Source: Leptospirales bacterium
Lineage (GTDB): Bacteria; Spirochaetota; Leptospiria; Leptospirales; Leptonemataceae
Assembly: GCA_019694685.1 (NCBI GenBank)
Contig: JAIBBM010000031.1
Coordinates: 1 to 49,995, forward strand
Direction: 5' to 3'
DNA: 49,995 nt
A model generated the notes under the pieces. The model was not told the DNA's origin and searched no databases. It saw only the letters and a program-made list of their open reading frames with translations. How positions within the stretch are numbered: position 1 is the stretch's first letter; each line of letters opens with the position of its first letter. This document shows positions 1 to 8,593 of the stretch, in pieces. Position numbers and translations under genes: made by a program.

Positions 1-1
1 T

Positions 2-1294
2 CTAGAGCATTACTTCGTATCCAACCTCATAACTCTTGTAGTCGTCTATGCCCGACGTCTTGCCATACTTAAAAATCAGATCAGGCAAAAGAGACGAACT
101 AATGCCGCTTTGCAAAAGACTCAGCTGGGTGATCGGAGTGTAGATCGGCACAAGCCTGTGCACGTGAATGACAGAATGTTCCGCGCGCAAAGAGAAGAAT
201 GCACGGCCCAATCCCAGCCTGGGAGAGAACAGGGTGGCCGCATATCTCTGGACGCGAAGAAATGAATCCCCTTTTCCATCCGATCTGATCCACAGGTTGT
301 CGAGCAGGCTCGAGGCTGGCTCCGCTCTGAATGCAATTGTGTTTCCGACAGGCTTCGCATGGCCGCGCTGCCAGGATTGACCGTACAGAGTGCGCAGCTC
401 AAGACCGCTCTCGCGCAAGAAGCGAATCTCTGCGCCCAGCTCCGGGCCTTTGCCATTCACGTTCGCACGCATGGCAGTCAGCAAAATGTTACGAACTCCG
501 GGCTGATAGTTCAACGTAGTGGAAACAAGTCGAGTCTGGATGTTCGTAGAGGAATAGCCGGCGTACAGATGAGGACGAATGAACCACGTAGCAGGCACCG
601 GAGAAAAACCAGCGCGCGAAAAGATTCCGGTTCGCGTTGAATTCGCAGCGCCGCGGCCGTCTATCAGGCGAAGCTGCGGATTCGGGCTCTGCAAGAATGT
701 ATAACCACCGCCTAACTCATCGTATTTGGAATGGCCGTGGATTTGCATGACGTCTACCAGGATAAACCACTTCCTGGATTGATAACCAAGAGATCCTCGG
801 AGTCCACCGTAACCGCGCGTGCGAAAGTTCTGTGGGTAGCTGGGCAAATTGGATACACCCAGCGGGTTTTCCTTTTCCCTCTTAGTGTAGTCAATGGTTC
901 CGGGAGAATAGCGATTGGTGGAAAGGCCCACGCCGAGAACCGGTCCGGTTCGCTGCAAACCAGGCGGCTCATCCGGTTTGTTCTTTGATTCTTCTCTCAA
1001 TGCCGCCTGACGTTTTTCCTCGGCCAGCCTTCGTTCCTCAGCGTTCTTTGCCTCCTGTCTGCGTTGTCCTTCTTCGCGCGCCTTCTGCTCTGCGTCAAAC
1101 TTCGCATCGTCGTACATGATTCTCTTGATCGTCGCCTTTTGAAGCGAAAGTCGGCCCGTTGCAGTATCAATCGTGACAGACGTACGGTCCTGGGCTATGA
1201 TGTTCCCGCGGACATACGTGCCGTTCTGCATGAGTATGGTTTCAGAAAATAGAGCTGTAGCGGGAAAAAGTAAAATCAGAAACGAAAGACGCAT
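2..1294 (-). CDS. Outer-membrane beta-barrel protein with SH3-like and coiled-coil N-terminus
   Basis: A 430-residue exported protein of unknown function. Residues 1-18 form a signal peptide. Residues about 19-62 resemble the short beta-rich domain (LxNGxxVxGxI...ItTxxGxxxI) that often opens leptospiral envelope proteins. Residues about 63-108 are highly charged (E, K, R, A, Q) and should form a coiled coil. The rest alternates polar and hydrophobic residues with many aromatics, as in an outer-membrane barrel. The stop codon lies at the very edge of the window, so the gene is complete. It follows nadB on the same strand after 85 bases. The layout is parallel to the barrel gene at 10416-11636, which has a Pro/Lys-rich spacer instead. 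The barrel call is inferred from composition only. Confidence 0.65.
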   Translation of the reverse strand: MRLSFLILLFPATALFSETILMQNGTYVRGNIIAQDRTSVTIDTATGRLSLQKATIKRIMYDDAKFDAEQKAREEGQRRQEAKNAEERRLAEEKRQAALREESKNKPDEPPGLQRTGPVLGVGLSTNRYSPGTIDYTKREKENPLGVSNLPSYPQNFRTRGYGGLRGSLGYQSRKWFILVDVMQIHGHSKYDELGGGYTFLQSPNPQLRLIDGRGAANSTRTGIFSRAGFSPVPATWFIRPHLYAGYSSTNIQTRLVSTTLNYQPGVRNILLTAMRANVNGKGPELGAEIRFLRESGLELRTLYGQSWQRGHAKPVGNTIAFRAEPASSLLDNLWIRSDGKGDSFLRVQRYAATLFSPRLGLGRAFFSLRAEHSVIHVHRLVPIYTPITQLSLLQSGISSSLLPDLIFKYGKTSGIDDYKSYEVGYEVML

Positions 1295-1379
1295 GGCGTC
1301 TTATTCTAAGAACAAACGTTCGCACGCAACCACAACACGCACGTTGCTATGCATTCTACAAGAAAAGAAAATTCTAGCG

Positions 1380-2999
1380 TCAGCCTGCGGAACTTCGCTG
1401 GAGACTCGTGTACGCCATAGAAGGTTCACGATTTTCTGCATAGTCTGTAGAAAAATGCAAGCCCCTGCTTTCGCGTCTCGCCTTCGCAGATCGTACAATG
1501 AGCTTACCCACCAGAGCAAGATTTCGCAGCTCCAGAATCTTATTCTGGATTACAGTGCGGCTGTAGAAGTCATTGATTTCATTGGAGAGCATCTCGATTC
1601 TGCGAAGGGCGCGATCCAGTCTGAGATTAGATCTCACAATTCCAACGTAGTCCCACATGACGCTTTTGATTTCACCCAGGTTGTGCTGGACTAAAATCCA
1701 TTCTTCCGCATTCGCCAGGCCTTCTTTTTGCCAGCGGCGAATCTCAGGCCTCTGTCCAGATATTTGATTTTCTTTAATATAACGTCCAATGCGATCCGCA
1801 AACACCAGCCCCTCTAGAAGACTGTTAGATGCAAGGCGATTTCCACCGTGCACTCCTGTACATGAGACTTCACCCACTGCGAACAAATGTTCTATGGCTG
1901 TTCTTCCATTCACATCCGTTCGAACTCCTCCGCACATATAGTGAGCCGCTGGAACCACCGGGATGCGATCGCGCGAAATCTCAATCCCCAGGTCCAGACA
2001 ATGAGCATAGATGTTTGGGAACTTCTTCATGATTTGCTCGCGAGGCAAATGAGTCACATCCAGGTGCATGAAAGCCGCACCTGTTCTCTTCATCTCCGCA
2101 TCGATGGCCCGGGCTACAATATCCCTGGGTGCAAGATCCCCTCTTTCGTCATATTTCTTTGTGAAAGGCTCTCCGTCCGGTCCACGCAGAATTCCGCCTT
2201 CTCCGCGCATCGCTTCGCTGATGAGAAAAGTCCTGTGACCGGGCGAATAAAGTGCAGTCGGATGAAACTGATAGAACTCCATATTCGAGATCACAGCGCC
2301 TGCCCTGTACGCGAGAGCCACGCCATCTCCTGTGGCCACGTCAGGATTCGTGTTATGCAGATAAACCTGGCCGGCACCGCCTGTTGCCAGAATCGTGGCC
2401 CGGGCGCGAATGATATATATTTCCCAGGTTTTTCTGTCATACACGTACGCGCCAAAGCATTGATTGGGGCCAGGCGGTGCAACACCTGGAAGATACGGAT
2501 CTTTTTCTAAATGATAGCAGGTGATCAAGTCCACAGCGCTCTGGTATTCTTTGATCTCTATGTTCCGCGCTCGCACAGCACGTAAAAGCACATCTTCTAC
2601 TTCTTTGCCGGTGAGATCCTTCGCATGGACAATTCGATTTTCACTGTGACCGCCTTCGCGTCCAAGGGTGAGACTTCCACTCGCATCCTGGTCAAAGGCA
2701 GCGCCCAGTTCCATAAGTCTACGAATGTGGGTCGGACCTTCCGTAACAAGAACGCGGACCGCTTCCGTATCGCACAGTCCTGCACCCGCGTCCAGAGTAT
2801 CGCGAATGTGGCTTTCAAACGTATCAGAAGCTGCAAGCACGCTTGCGATGCCGCCCTGCGCGTAAGTGGTGTTTGCGTCTGTTACTTCTTCCTTTGTGAT
2901 GATGGTGACTTTTCCAAATTCGCTGAGTATCAACGCAGAGTAGAGTCCAGAGATTCCACTTCCAATGACCAGGTAGTCTGTATCAACGATGCGCGTCAT
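1380..2999 (-). CDS. nadB: L-aspartate oxidase (NadB)
   Basis: FAD-dependent L-aspartate oxidase, which makes iminoaspartate for quinolinate and NAD synthesis with NadA. The dinucleotide-binding motif GSGISG is at residues 13-18, followed by the TTYAQGGIA segment, the REGGHSENRIVHA substrate-loop region, the VPAAHYMCGG active-site region and the GGNRLASNSLLEG flavin motif, all typical of NadB. The length of 539 residues matches the family. The C-terminus carries the expected SRGLHFSTDY stretch. The ATG lies inside the 3' end of the upstream amidase gene (17-base overlap), which suggests co-translation. No nadA or nadC is seen in the window. Confidence 0.95.
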   Translation of the reverse strand: MTRIVDTDYLVIGSGISGLYSALILSEFGKVTIITKEEVTDANTTYAQGGIASVLAASDTFESHIRDTLDAGAGLCDTEAVRVLVTEGPTHIRRLMELGAAFDQDASGSLTLGREGGHSENRIVHAKDLTGKEVEDVLLRAVRARNIEIKEYQSAVDLITCYHLEKDPYLPGVAPPGPNQCFGAYVYDRKTWEIYIIRARATILATGGAGQVYLHNTNPDVATGDGVALAYRAGAVISNMEFYQFHPTALYSPGHRTFLISEAMRGEGGILRGPDGEPFTKKYDERGDLAPRDIVARAIDAEMKRTGAAFMHLDVTHLPREQIMKKFPNIYAHCLDLGIEISRDRIPVVPAAHYMCGGVRTDVNGRTAIEHLFAVGEVSCTGVHGGNRLASNSLLEGLVFADRIGRYIKENQISGQRPEIRRWQKEGLANAEEWILVQHNLGEIKSVMWDYVGIVRSNLRLDRALRRIEMLSNEINDFYSRTVIQNKILELRNLALVGKLIVRSAKARRESRGLHFSTDYAENREPSMAYTSLQRSSAG

Positions 3000-3537
3000 T
3001 TTTTTCCATCTCTGCGATCTTCGCTCTCACTTCAGACATATTCAAATGCTTGCCCGGACAGGCAGTGGCCCATAGCTCTCTGTGCCCCACAATGTGATCG
3101 AGAGGAATTCCATGCTCTCTCTTCAATCGTAAGATCAAATGAAGCAATGCTTCCATCTGCTGATCTGGAACGGAATGCTTTTCAAAATTTCCAACGAGCA
3201 CAATGGCAATGCCAAATTGATTCACTTCGTGGACTTTTGTAGAATAACCACCATCTCTATCATGCCATAGATTGCTTTCTTCTACCTGCCCCGCCGCTGT
3301 CCCCGCAGTGCCATTATTGATTAAGAAGTGATACGCAATGTCCGGCCAACCTTTCTCTCTCTGGTGAAGGTCGCGAAAGTAAGCAAGATTTCCAAAGTCA
3401 GACGCTGTGTGATGTACTACAATCCAGTTCCATCTCTTCTCGCGCCAGAGGTAACGGCCACCTTCATATAAAAGTGCTCCCGCAATCAAAACGGCTGCAG
3501 CCACAATCGCCAGCCGCAATATTCGAGGAGAGCGCAT
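2983..3537 (-). CDS. Membrane-anchored N-acetylmuramoyl-L-alanine amidase (Amidase_2/PGRP fold)
   Basis: Zinc-dependent peptidoglycan amidase of the Amidase_2 family, cleaving the bond between MurNAc and L-alanine. An N-terminal hydrophobic helix (about residues 7-25) should anchor it facing the periplasm. The catalytic domain starts at WNWIVVHHTAS, containing the first zinc His. It continues through the AYHFLI region and ends with GHRELWATACPGKHL, supplying the second His and the zinc Cys. The 184-residue length fits a single-domain enzyme. It is divergent from the membrane protein gene starting near 3617 and overlaps nadB by 17 bases downstream. A cell-wall recycling or remodelling role is inferred. 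Confidence 0.85.
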   Translation of the reverse strand: MRSPRILRLAIVAAAVLIAGALLYEGGRYLWREKRWNWIVVHHTASDFGNLAYFRDLHQREKGWPDIAYHFLINNGTAGTAAGQVEESNLWHDRDGGYSTKVHEVNQFGIAIVLVGNFEKHSVPDQQMEALLHLILRLKREHGIPLDHIVGHRELWATACPGKHLNMSEVRAKIAEMEKNDAHR

Positions 3538-3616
3538 GCGCTTTTGTGCGGCGCGCTTTGCTGTTGTCCATATTTTTCGCTTGTTTTACGGTCGAGGCGG
3601 GGTTTATCCTGGCGAT

Positions 3617-4837
3617 ATGGCACTCACACAACGCGGAAAAGGCTGGGAATGGTTCCAGTCCTGGTACATGCTCCTTTCTCTTCCATTTGGTTTCACAACA
3701 TTCCTGGCATTCTTATACACGGGCTTCCGCGTTAAGAAATGGCTCTGGATGGGTTTCGGAGTGGCTTATCTACTACTGAACATCTACGTGGTTAAGAAAA
3801 TCCCGGCTGCGGATTCAGGCGTGCCGGCAGATGACCTTACCATGGGTCTTCTGTTCGGCGAGTGGCTGGTTGGAATGATCCATGTCATCGTCATCCGCAA
3901 ATCGTACCTGCTCCTCCTCGAAGCAACAGAACAGAGCTCAAAGATCTCTGACGACAGGCTTCGCACAAAGATCCAGGCGGACTACGGAGTAAGCGAAAAC
4001 AAAATTGATGCGGCTCTCGTTGAATTCAAAGAAACAGACGCAACTGTGCGAGTCGTAAGCATGCTTTTCTCTGTATTTCCATTCATTCCACAATATGAAT
4101 ATTATTTCAGCCTGAAGGGTGCCGTGCGAAGAGTCGCACGCAGAGAAGATGCAGATCTTTTTGAGAAAGCAAAACAACTTGCGAATTCAGAAGATGTGCT
4201 CAAAGCACTGAAGGTAGCATCTGTAGTAGACAAAGCGGACGGCGGCCTTGGAATTTACACCGGACTCAAAAACGCCTACGACGCAGCCAAGAACAAAGAT
4301 CGCAAAAGAACGTTCGAAGCGGACCCTCAGCAAGCAGCAGACGCCGCTCTCAAGGCAGTCGCTCTTTCTTATATGGTTGCCGCTCTCTATCCTGGAAGCG
4401 TGGCAGACAAAGTGCGCCTGTTCCTCGAAACTCCTGCAGGACAGGAGATTGCAGCCTACTATGCAGGAGTGGAAATTGCACTGCCTTTTACGGACAACCT
4501 CATTGAAGCATCCGGAAACTGGATGGGCAATCTTCTTGAGTCTGCGGGCGGAGCAGAAAGCAGATTTGGAGAATTCGCAGGAAGCGGACCCATGGACCAG
4601 GCGCGCGCCATCCTTGCCTCTCTTCGCGAACACATCGATTCCACTCTGACCAGAGTGAAGCCTTACCTGGATCCTCTCCGCGAAAAGGTATCTGCCATCG
4701 CGCCAACAGCGCTCAACATTGCGGATTCAACCACGGGTGCAGTCGCCACGGCTCTCGATGTATTGCCGGCGTGGAGATTCCTGGGTGCGAGGCTTGCAGC
4801 AGAAGCGTGCGTGGTTCGCGCCATGAAAGGCATCTGA
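3617..4837 (+). CDS. Integral membrane protein of unknown function, upstream of bufB-like gene
   Basis: I do not recognise this 406-residue protein. From the ATG at 3617 it begins MALTQRGKGWEWF and has three hydrophobic helices in its first 110 residues. A helical, Ala-rich soluble part of nearly 300 residues follows. I prefer this start to the ATG at 3536 because the longer form would overlap the divergent amidase start, adds an Arg/Cys-rich stretch, and leaves no promoter space. The 3' end overlaps or abuts the DUF692 gene, so the two are probably co-transcribed. It is not Cys-rich and does not resemble a bufferin precursor or a DoxX protein. Its link to the MNIO pair is inferred from position only. 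Confidence 0.7.
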   Translation: MALTQRGKGWEWFQSWYMLLSLPFGFTTFLAFLYTGFRVKKWLWMGFGVAYLLLNIYVVKKIPAADSGVPADDLTMGLLFGEWLVGMIHVIVIRKSYLLLLEATEQSSKISDDRLRTKIQADYGVSENKIDAALVEFKETDATVRVVSMLFSVFPFIPQYEYYFSLKGAVRRVARREDADLFEKAKQLANSEDVLKALKVASVVDKADGGLGIYTGLKNAYDAAKNKDRKRTFEADPQQAADAALKAVALSYMVAALYPGSVADKVRLFLETPAGQEIAAYYAGVEIALPFTDNLIEASGNWMGNLLESAGGAESRFGEFAGSGPMDQARAILASLREHIDSTLTRVKPYLDPLREKVSAIAPTALNIADSTTGAVATALDVLPAWRFLGARLAAEACVVRAMKGI

Positions 4838-5652
4838 AAAGGTTATTCGGAGCGGGACTTCGCCGCGAGCATTTCCCGTTCCTGCTTTCCGGCACACCTC
4901 ATTCTGTAGACTGGTTTGAGGCGATTTCAGAAAACTACATGGACTCCTTCGGGAGACCCAGGCAAGTACTTCGCCGCATGCGAGAAAACTTTCCCATTGC
5001 ACTTCATGGCGTATCCATGTCGATCGGGCAAACCGACGCACGCCGGGAAGAATATTTAAGAAAATTGAGAATCCTCGCAGATGAAATCGATCCATTTCTG
5101 GTTTCAGATCATCTGTGCTTCACCGGAGCTCACGGAAACCTGCACGACCTTCTGCCTCTGCCGTATACAGAAGAAGCAGCCCTGGTGGTATCGCGAAATC
5201 TCAAAGAAGCGCAGGATAGCCTGGGACGCCAGATCGCCATTGAAAATGTTTCGTGTTACTTAAGATACAAATCATCCGAAATGACTGAGTGGGAATTCCT
5301 GGTCCAGTGCGCTTCTCGCGCAGGCGCGCGCATCCTTCTGGATGTAAACAATGTGTACGTAAACGCGCGCAACCACGGCTTTGATGGCAGGGAGTTCATA
5401 AATTCCATTCCGGTGGATCTTGTAGCACAGATGCATCTCGCCGGCCACACGGATACAGGAGATTTCCTGTTTGATACTCACTCGGATCATGTAAGCGAAG
5501 ATGTGTGGAAACTTTTTGAACTGGCGGCCACCAGATTCAAAGACGCGCCGGTGCTGATCGAATGGGATGAGAGCATTCCAGAATTTTCTGAGCTGGAAGC
5601 AGAAGTAAATCGCGCACGCAAGGTCGCTCTCGCCGCGGAGAACGCGAAATGA
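4807..5652 (+). CDS. bufB: DUF692 / MNIO-family multinuclear iron enzyme, BufB-like
   Basis: Member of the DUF692 (MNIO) TIM-barrel family, iron enzymes that modify Cys or Asp residues of ribosomally made peptides, usually with a partner protein. Visible family features are FGAGLRREH near the start, the metal-site segments ALHGVSMSIG, SDHLCFTG, AIENVS, LLDVNNVYVNARNHG, QMHLAGH and LIEWD, and a length near 280 residues. No ATG is available upstream of the conserved start. GTG codons at 4771 and 4807 are in frame, and a CTG at 4834 overlaps the previous stop, so the start is uncertain. The stop overlaps the next gene as ATGA. No DUF2282-like or other Cys-rich precursor gene is visible nearby, which is unusual for a buf locus. 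Confidence 0.88.
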   Translation: MRGSRHERHLKRLFGAGLRREHFPFLLSGTPHSVDWFEAISENYMDSFGRPRQVLRRMRENFPIALHGVSMSIGQTDARREEYLRKLRILADEIDPFLVSDHLCFTGAHGNLHDLLPLPYTEEAALVVSRNLKEAQDSLGRQIAIENVSCYLRYKSSEMTEWEFLVQCASRAGARILLDVNNVYVNARNHGFDGREFINSIPVDLVAQMHLAGHTDTGDFLFDTHSDHVSEDVWKLFELAATRFKDAPVLIEWDESIPEFSELEAEVNRARKVALAAENAK

Positions 5653-6386
5653 AGCTTGCCGATCTGCAAAAACTATTCGAAGAAAATGCGCGCGGCCTGT
5701 CGGATGAGCTTTCGAGTTACATAGAACCGGCCGGCACTCTCAGCGCGAAAGACGCAGTCCATGTATATCGCAATGGGCATACAGTTCGCCTGACGGAGGC
5801 GCTGGGAGAGATATACGAAGGTTGTTGGAGACTGCTTGGAGACGAAGAATTTTTCAAAGCGGCGGAAGCATACATTGCGAAATATCCTTCGCAGTCCTAC
5901 AATCTGGCAGACTACGGAGAGCATTTCGCAGAATTCCTGGCAGATCGCTTTCCAGGGCAACCGGTAGCCTCTGAGCTGGCACAATTTGAACGCAAGTTCG
6001 CACAGCTCTTTCACGCAAAAGAGGAAACTGGATGCACGGCAGAGGAAATCGCCACCATGGACGAATCTTGCCGATTGCAGTTTGTATCCTCCATGTTCAT
6101 TCAGGAAGGAAGCGGGGCATTCTATTCTATCTGGCAGGCGCGTGCAAACCCGGATCCACCTGAAATCAATTTTGATTCTCCTGAAATGGTTGTCTGCTGC
6201 AGATCAGGAACAGAGATTTTGATTCAGAGCATTTCGCGCGCGCAGTGCTCCATCCTGCGGTCTCTCATGGCCGGAAAGACTCTAGCAGAATCTTTAAATC
6301 TTTCGAACGCTACCGCAGAAGAAGTGAAAGAATTGTTTGCTTATCTAGCCGCAAACAAACTCATCCTGAAACTGGAACGCGGTTAA
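5649..6386 (+). CDS. bufC: DUF2063 (HvfC/BufC N-terminal domain) partner protein
   Basis: BufC/HvfC-type partner of MNIO enzymes, thought to recognise and present the precursor peptide. The N-terminal DUF2063 domain covers about residues 1-120 (LQKLFEENARG, VYRNGHTVRLTEALGEIY, GDEEFFKAAEAYI, YNLADYGEHFAEFL). The C-terminal part (about 165-245) is a small helical winged-helix-like domain ending in KLILKLERG. The start ATG overlaps the bufB stop by 4 bases, so the two subunits are coupled. It converges with the esterase gene on the opposite strand with a 4-base overlap, so the operon ends here. The family call is strong, but the peptide substrate is unknown. Confidence 0.85.
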   Translation: MKLADLQKLFEENARGLSDELSSYIEPAGTLSAKDAVHVYRNGHTVRLTEALGEIYEGCWRLLGDEEFFKAAEAYIAKYPSQSYNLADYGEHFAEFLADRFPGQPVASELAQFERKFAQLFHAKEETGCTAEEIATMDESCRLQFVSSMFIQEGSGAFYSIWQARANPDPPEINFDSPEMVVCCRSGTEILIQSISRAQCSILRSLMAGKTLAESLNLSNATAEEVKELFAYLAANKLILKLERG

Positions 6387-6955
6387 AGCAGAGGAAACAA
6401 ATACTTCCAGACTTCATCCGCGTATAACTCTGTCCCTTTCGCATTTGGATGCACTCCATCTGATTGGAGAAGAGAATCGTTTGTGATGACCGCGGTGAGC
6501 GGAAAAGGAATGAGCGCTATGCTGTTTCTTTTTGAAAATTTAGAAAAAAGAGAATCGTACTCTTCTCCCTGTCTGAATCCAGGGAAAGAACGCATTTCTA
6601 TGAGAGCAAGAACCATGGCAGAATTCGAAGATCTCAGCGTCGCGAGAATCGTTGTAAGATTGCTTTCGATATCTGCCACGGAGTAGCCCTGCATCCAGTC
6701 GTTTGTGCCCAGCTCGATGACGCAAACGTCCACACTTCCAGAAGGAGACAGAGATAGATACCGCTTCAATTTAGAGAGAGCCTGGCCCGACGTGTCCCCA
6801 CGATAGCCGCCATTGATATGCACGTAGGGAAGACCCGAGTCCTGAATTTTTTTTTGAATGAGGTCGGGCATGGATTGCCCTGGGAACAGGCCCCACCCTT
6901 CCGTGAGGCTATTGCCTAAAAACAGAATTGTTTTCAAATCACTGACGCGCTGCAA
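6383..6955 (-). CDS. SGNH/GDSL-type esterase, TesA-like
   Basis: Serine esterase or lysophospholipase of the SGNH hydrolase fold. Block I reads GNSLTEG around residue 14 and contains the nucleophilic Ser; the usual GDS Asp is Asn, and that residue is not catalytic. Block II is in GYRGDTSGQAL, block III is GTNDW, and block V is DGVHPN with the catalytic Asp and His. At 190 residues it has the size of TesA or arylesterase proteins but no clear signal peptide, so it may be cytoplasmic. It overlaps the 3' end of leuA by 17 bases, which implies co-transcription although no metabolic link is obvious. Confidence 0.85.
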   Translation of the reverse strand: MQRVSDLKTILFLGNSLTEGWGLFPGQSMPDLIQKKIQDSGLPYVHINGGYRGDTSGQALSKLKRYLSLSPSGSVDVCVIELGTNDWMQGYSVADIESNLTTILATLRSSNSAMVLALIEMRSFPGFRQGEEYDSLFSKFSKRNSIALIPFPLTAVITNDSLLQSDGVHPNAKGTELYADEVWKYLFPLL

Positions 6956-8459
6956 TCATGCGATTGAGTGCATTTAGATACGCGCGCGCACTCGATACGA
7001 TGATGTCCGTATCCGATGCCTTCCCAAGAAAGGCACGACCGGACTCTTCAATGCGAATCGTGACTTCTCCCTGCGCGTCAATTCCTTCCGTTACAGACTT
7101 CACGCTGAATTCAGTCAAAGCAGGTGTAAGGCCTGTTATGCGATTGATGCACTGATAGATCGCGTCGACAGGGCCCGTCCCTACGGCTGCATCTGTGCGA
7201 AGAGTTCCATGAGAATCAATCAACCGGATGGTGGCAGTCGGTGCCGCATGATCGCCGGCAGAAACCTGAACCAATTCCAGCTTCCAGGCTTCTTTCTCTG
7301 GTTCACCAAGATGCGCCTGGACGAGCGCAGAGATGTCGCGGTCATCCACCTGCATTTTCTTATCTGCGAGTTCTTTGAAATTGTTGAACACTCTTTCCGT
7401 TTCCGCTTCGCTCAGATGATATCCCATTTCTTCCAGATGCACCTTGAACGCATGACGACCTGAAAGCTTTCCCATTACAAGCTCGGTTCCTTTGGGAATA
7501 CCGATTTCCGCCGGGTTCATGATTTCCCAGGTTTCGCGCAGTTTTAAAATTCCATCCTGGTGAATTCCGCTTCCATGACGAAACGCGTTCTTACCAACGA
7601 TTGCTTTATTCCATTGAACCGGCATTCCGGAAAGCCCTTCTACCAGTTTGCTCGCCCGATAAATCTCTTCTGTTTGAATGTCTGTGTAGAACTGAAGAAA
7701 ATCCTTTCGCGTCTTGATGGCCATGACCACTTCTTCCAGAGAAGTGTTCCCTGCTCTTTCTCCAATTCCGTTGATGGTGCATTCAATCTGGCGCACTCCA
7801 TTCTGAATGGCGGAGAGAGAATTCGCAGTGCAAAGCCCAAGATCGTTTTGACCGTGAAAACTGATTCTGCATTTGTGAATGTTCTTCACGTTTTCCATGA
7901 TGGATCTAAAAAGGCCGCCGAGTTCTTCTGGGATCGCGTAACCAACAGAATCCGGAACGTTGATGGTTGTCGCACCCGCGTCGATGCATCTTTCGATCAT
8001 CAGATACAGAAACTCTCGATCTGACCTGGTTGCATCCATTGGACTGAATTCAACGTTGGATGTGTACTTCGCAGCATGGCGAACCATGGCCTCTGCCTGG
8101 ATCAGTACTTCATCGCGACCTTTTTTGAGCTGGTGAGCGATTTGAATGTCACTTGTATTGATGAACACGTGAATGCGTGGATCCTTTGCATGCTGCACTG
8201 CTTCCCAGGCAAGGTCAATGTCACGCGGAACAGCCCGGGCCAGGGCACAGATGGTTGCATTCTTGATTTCCCCTGAAATGAGCTGAACCGCTTTCAAATC
8301 TCCAGGAGAAGTGCACGGAAAGCCAGCCTCGATGATATCTACTTTGAGGCGTTCCAGTTGAAACGCAATCTCAAGCTTTTCTTCGCCGGTGAATGCCACT
8401 CCTGCGGACTGCTCTCCATCGCGGAGAGTTGTATCAAAGATATAGATTTTTTCTGCCAT
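6939..8459 (-). CDS. leuA: 2-isopropylmalate synthase (LeuA)
   Basis: First committed enzyme of leucine synthesis, condensing acetyl-CoA with 2-oxoisovalerate. The HMGL-like barrel starts at IFDTTLRDGEQ (catalytic Arg/Asp near residue 13-14). It has VPDSVGYA, then FHGQNDLGLCTAN, where the second metal ligand of the common HxH is Gln; plant isopropylmalate synthases show a similar HCQNDLG. NGIGERAGNTSLEEV follows. The last 120 residues form the leucine-responsive LeuA_dimer domain (GTGPVDAIYQCI). I place the start at the ATG at 8459 (MAEKIYIFD) because the 12 extra residues from 8495 are not family-like. The gene faces uup across about 130 bases. Confidence 0.92.
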   Translation of the reverse strand: MAEKIYIFDTTLRDGEQSAGVAFTGEEKLEIAFQLERLKVDIIEAGFPCTSPGDLKAVQLISGEIKNATICALARAVPRDIDLAWEAVQHAKDPRIHVFINTSDIQIAHQLKKGRDEVLIQAEAMVRHAAKYTSNVEFSPMDATRSDREFLYLMIERCIDAGATTINVPDSVGYAIPEELGGLFRSIMENVKNIHKCRISFHGQNDLGLCTANSLSAIQNGVRQIECTINGIGERAGNTSLEEVVMAIKTRKDFLQFYTDIQTEEIYRASKLVEGLSGMPVQWNKAIVGKNAFRHGSGIHQDGILKLRETWEIMNPAEIGIPKGTELVMGKLSGRHAFKVHLEEMGYHLSEAETERVFNNFKELADKKMQVDDRDISALVQAHLGEPEKEAWKLELVQVSAGDHAAPTATIRLIDSHGTLRTDAAVGTGPVDAIYQCINRITGLTPALTEFSVKSVTEGIDAQGEVTIRIEESGRAFLGKASDTDIIVSSARAYLNALNRMIAARQ

Positions 8460-8593
8460 GCCATTCCAGGGAAATGTCCGGCAAGAAAAGGGCAAGCGAC
8501 ATTTGTTTTTGCCATGCCACGGGCTCGCCTTTCACTGGCAGAGGAAGCGCTTTTTCCAGCTGGGCGCTTTGCAGATCGGAGCCACTGAACTAG

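Noticed and set aside
1887..3242. Long plus-strand open frames (about 205 codons each) opposite nadB and the amidase gene
   Set aside because: They are mirror frames of strongly recognisable genes, have no domain sense and no ribosome sites.
7840..7870. Gln in place of the second metal His in LeuA (HGQ instead of HxH) as loss of function
   Set aside because: Plant isopropylmalate synthases carry a similar HCQ, and all other motifs are intact.
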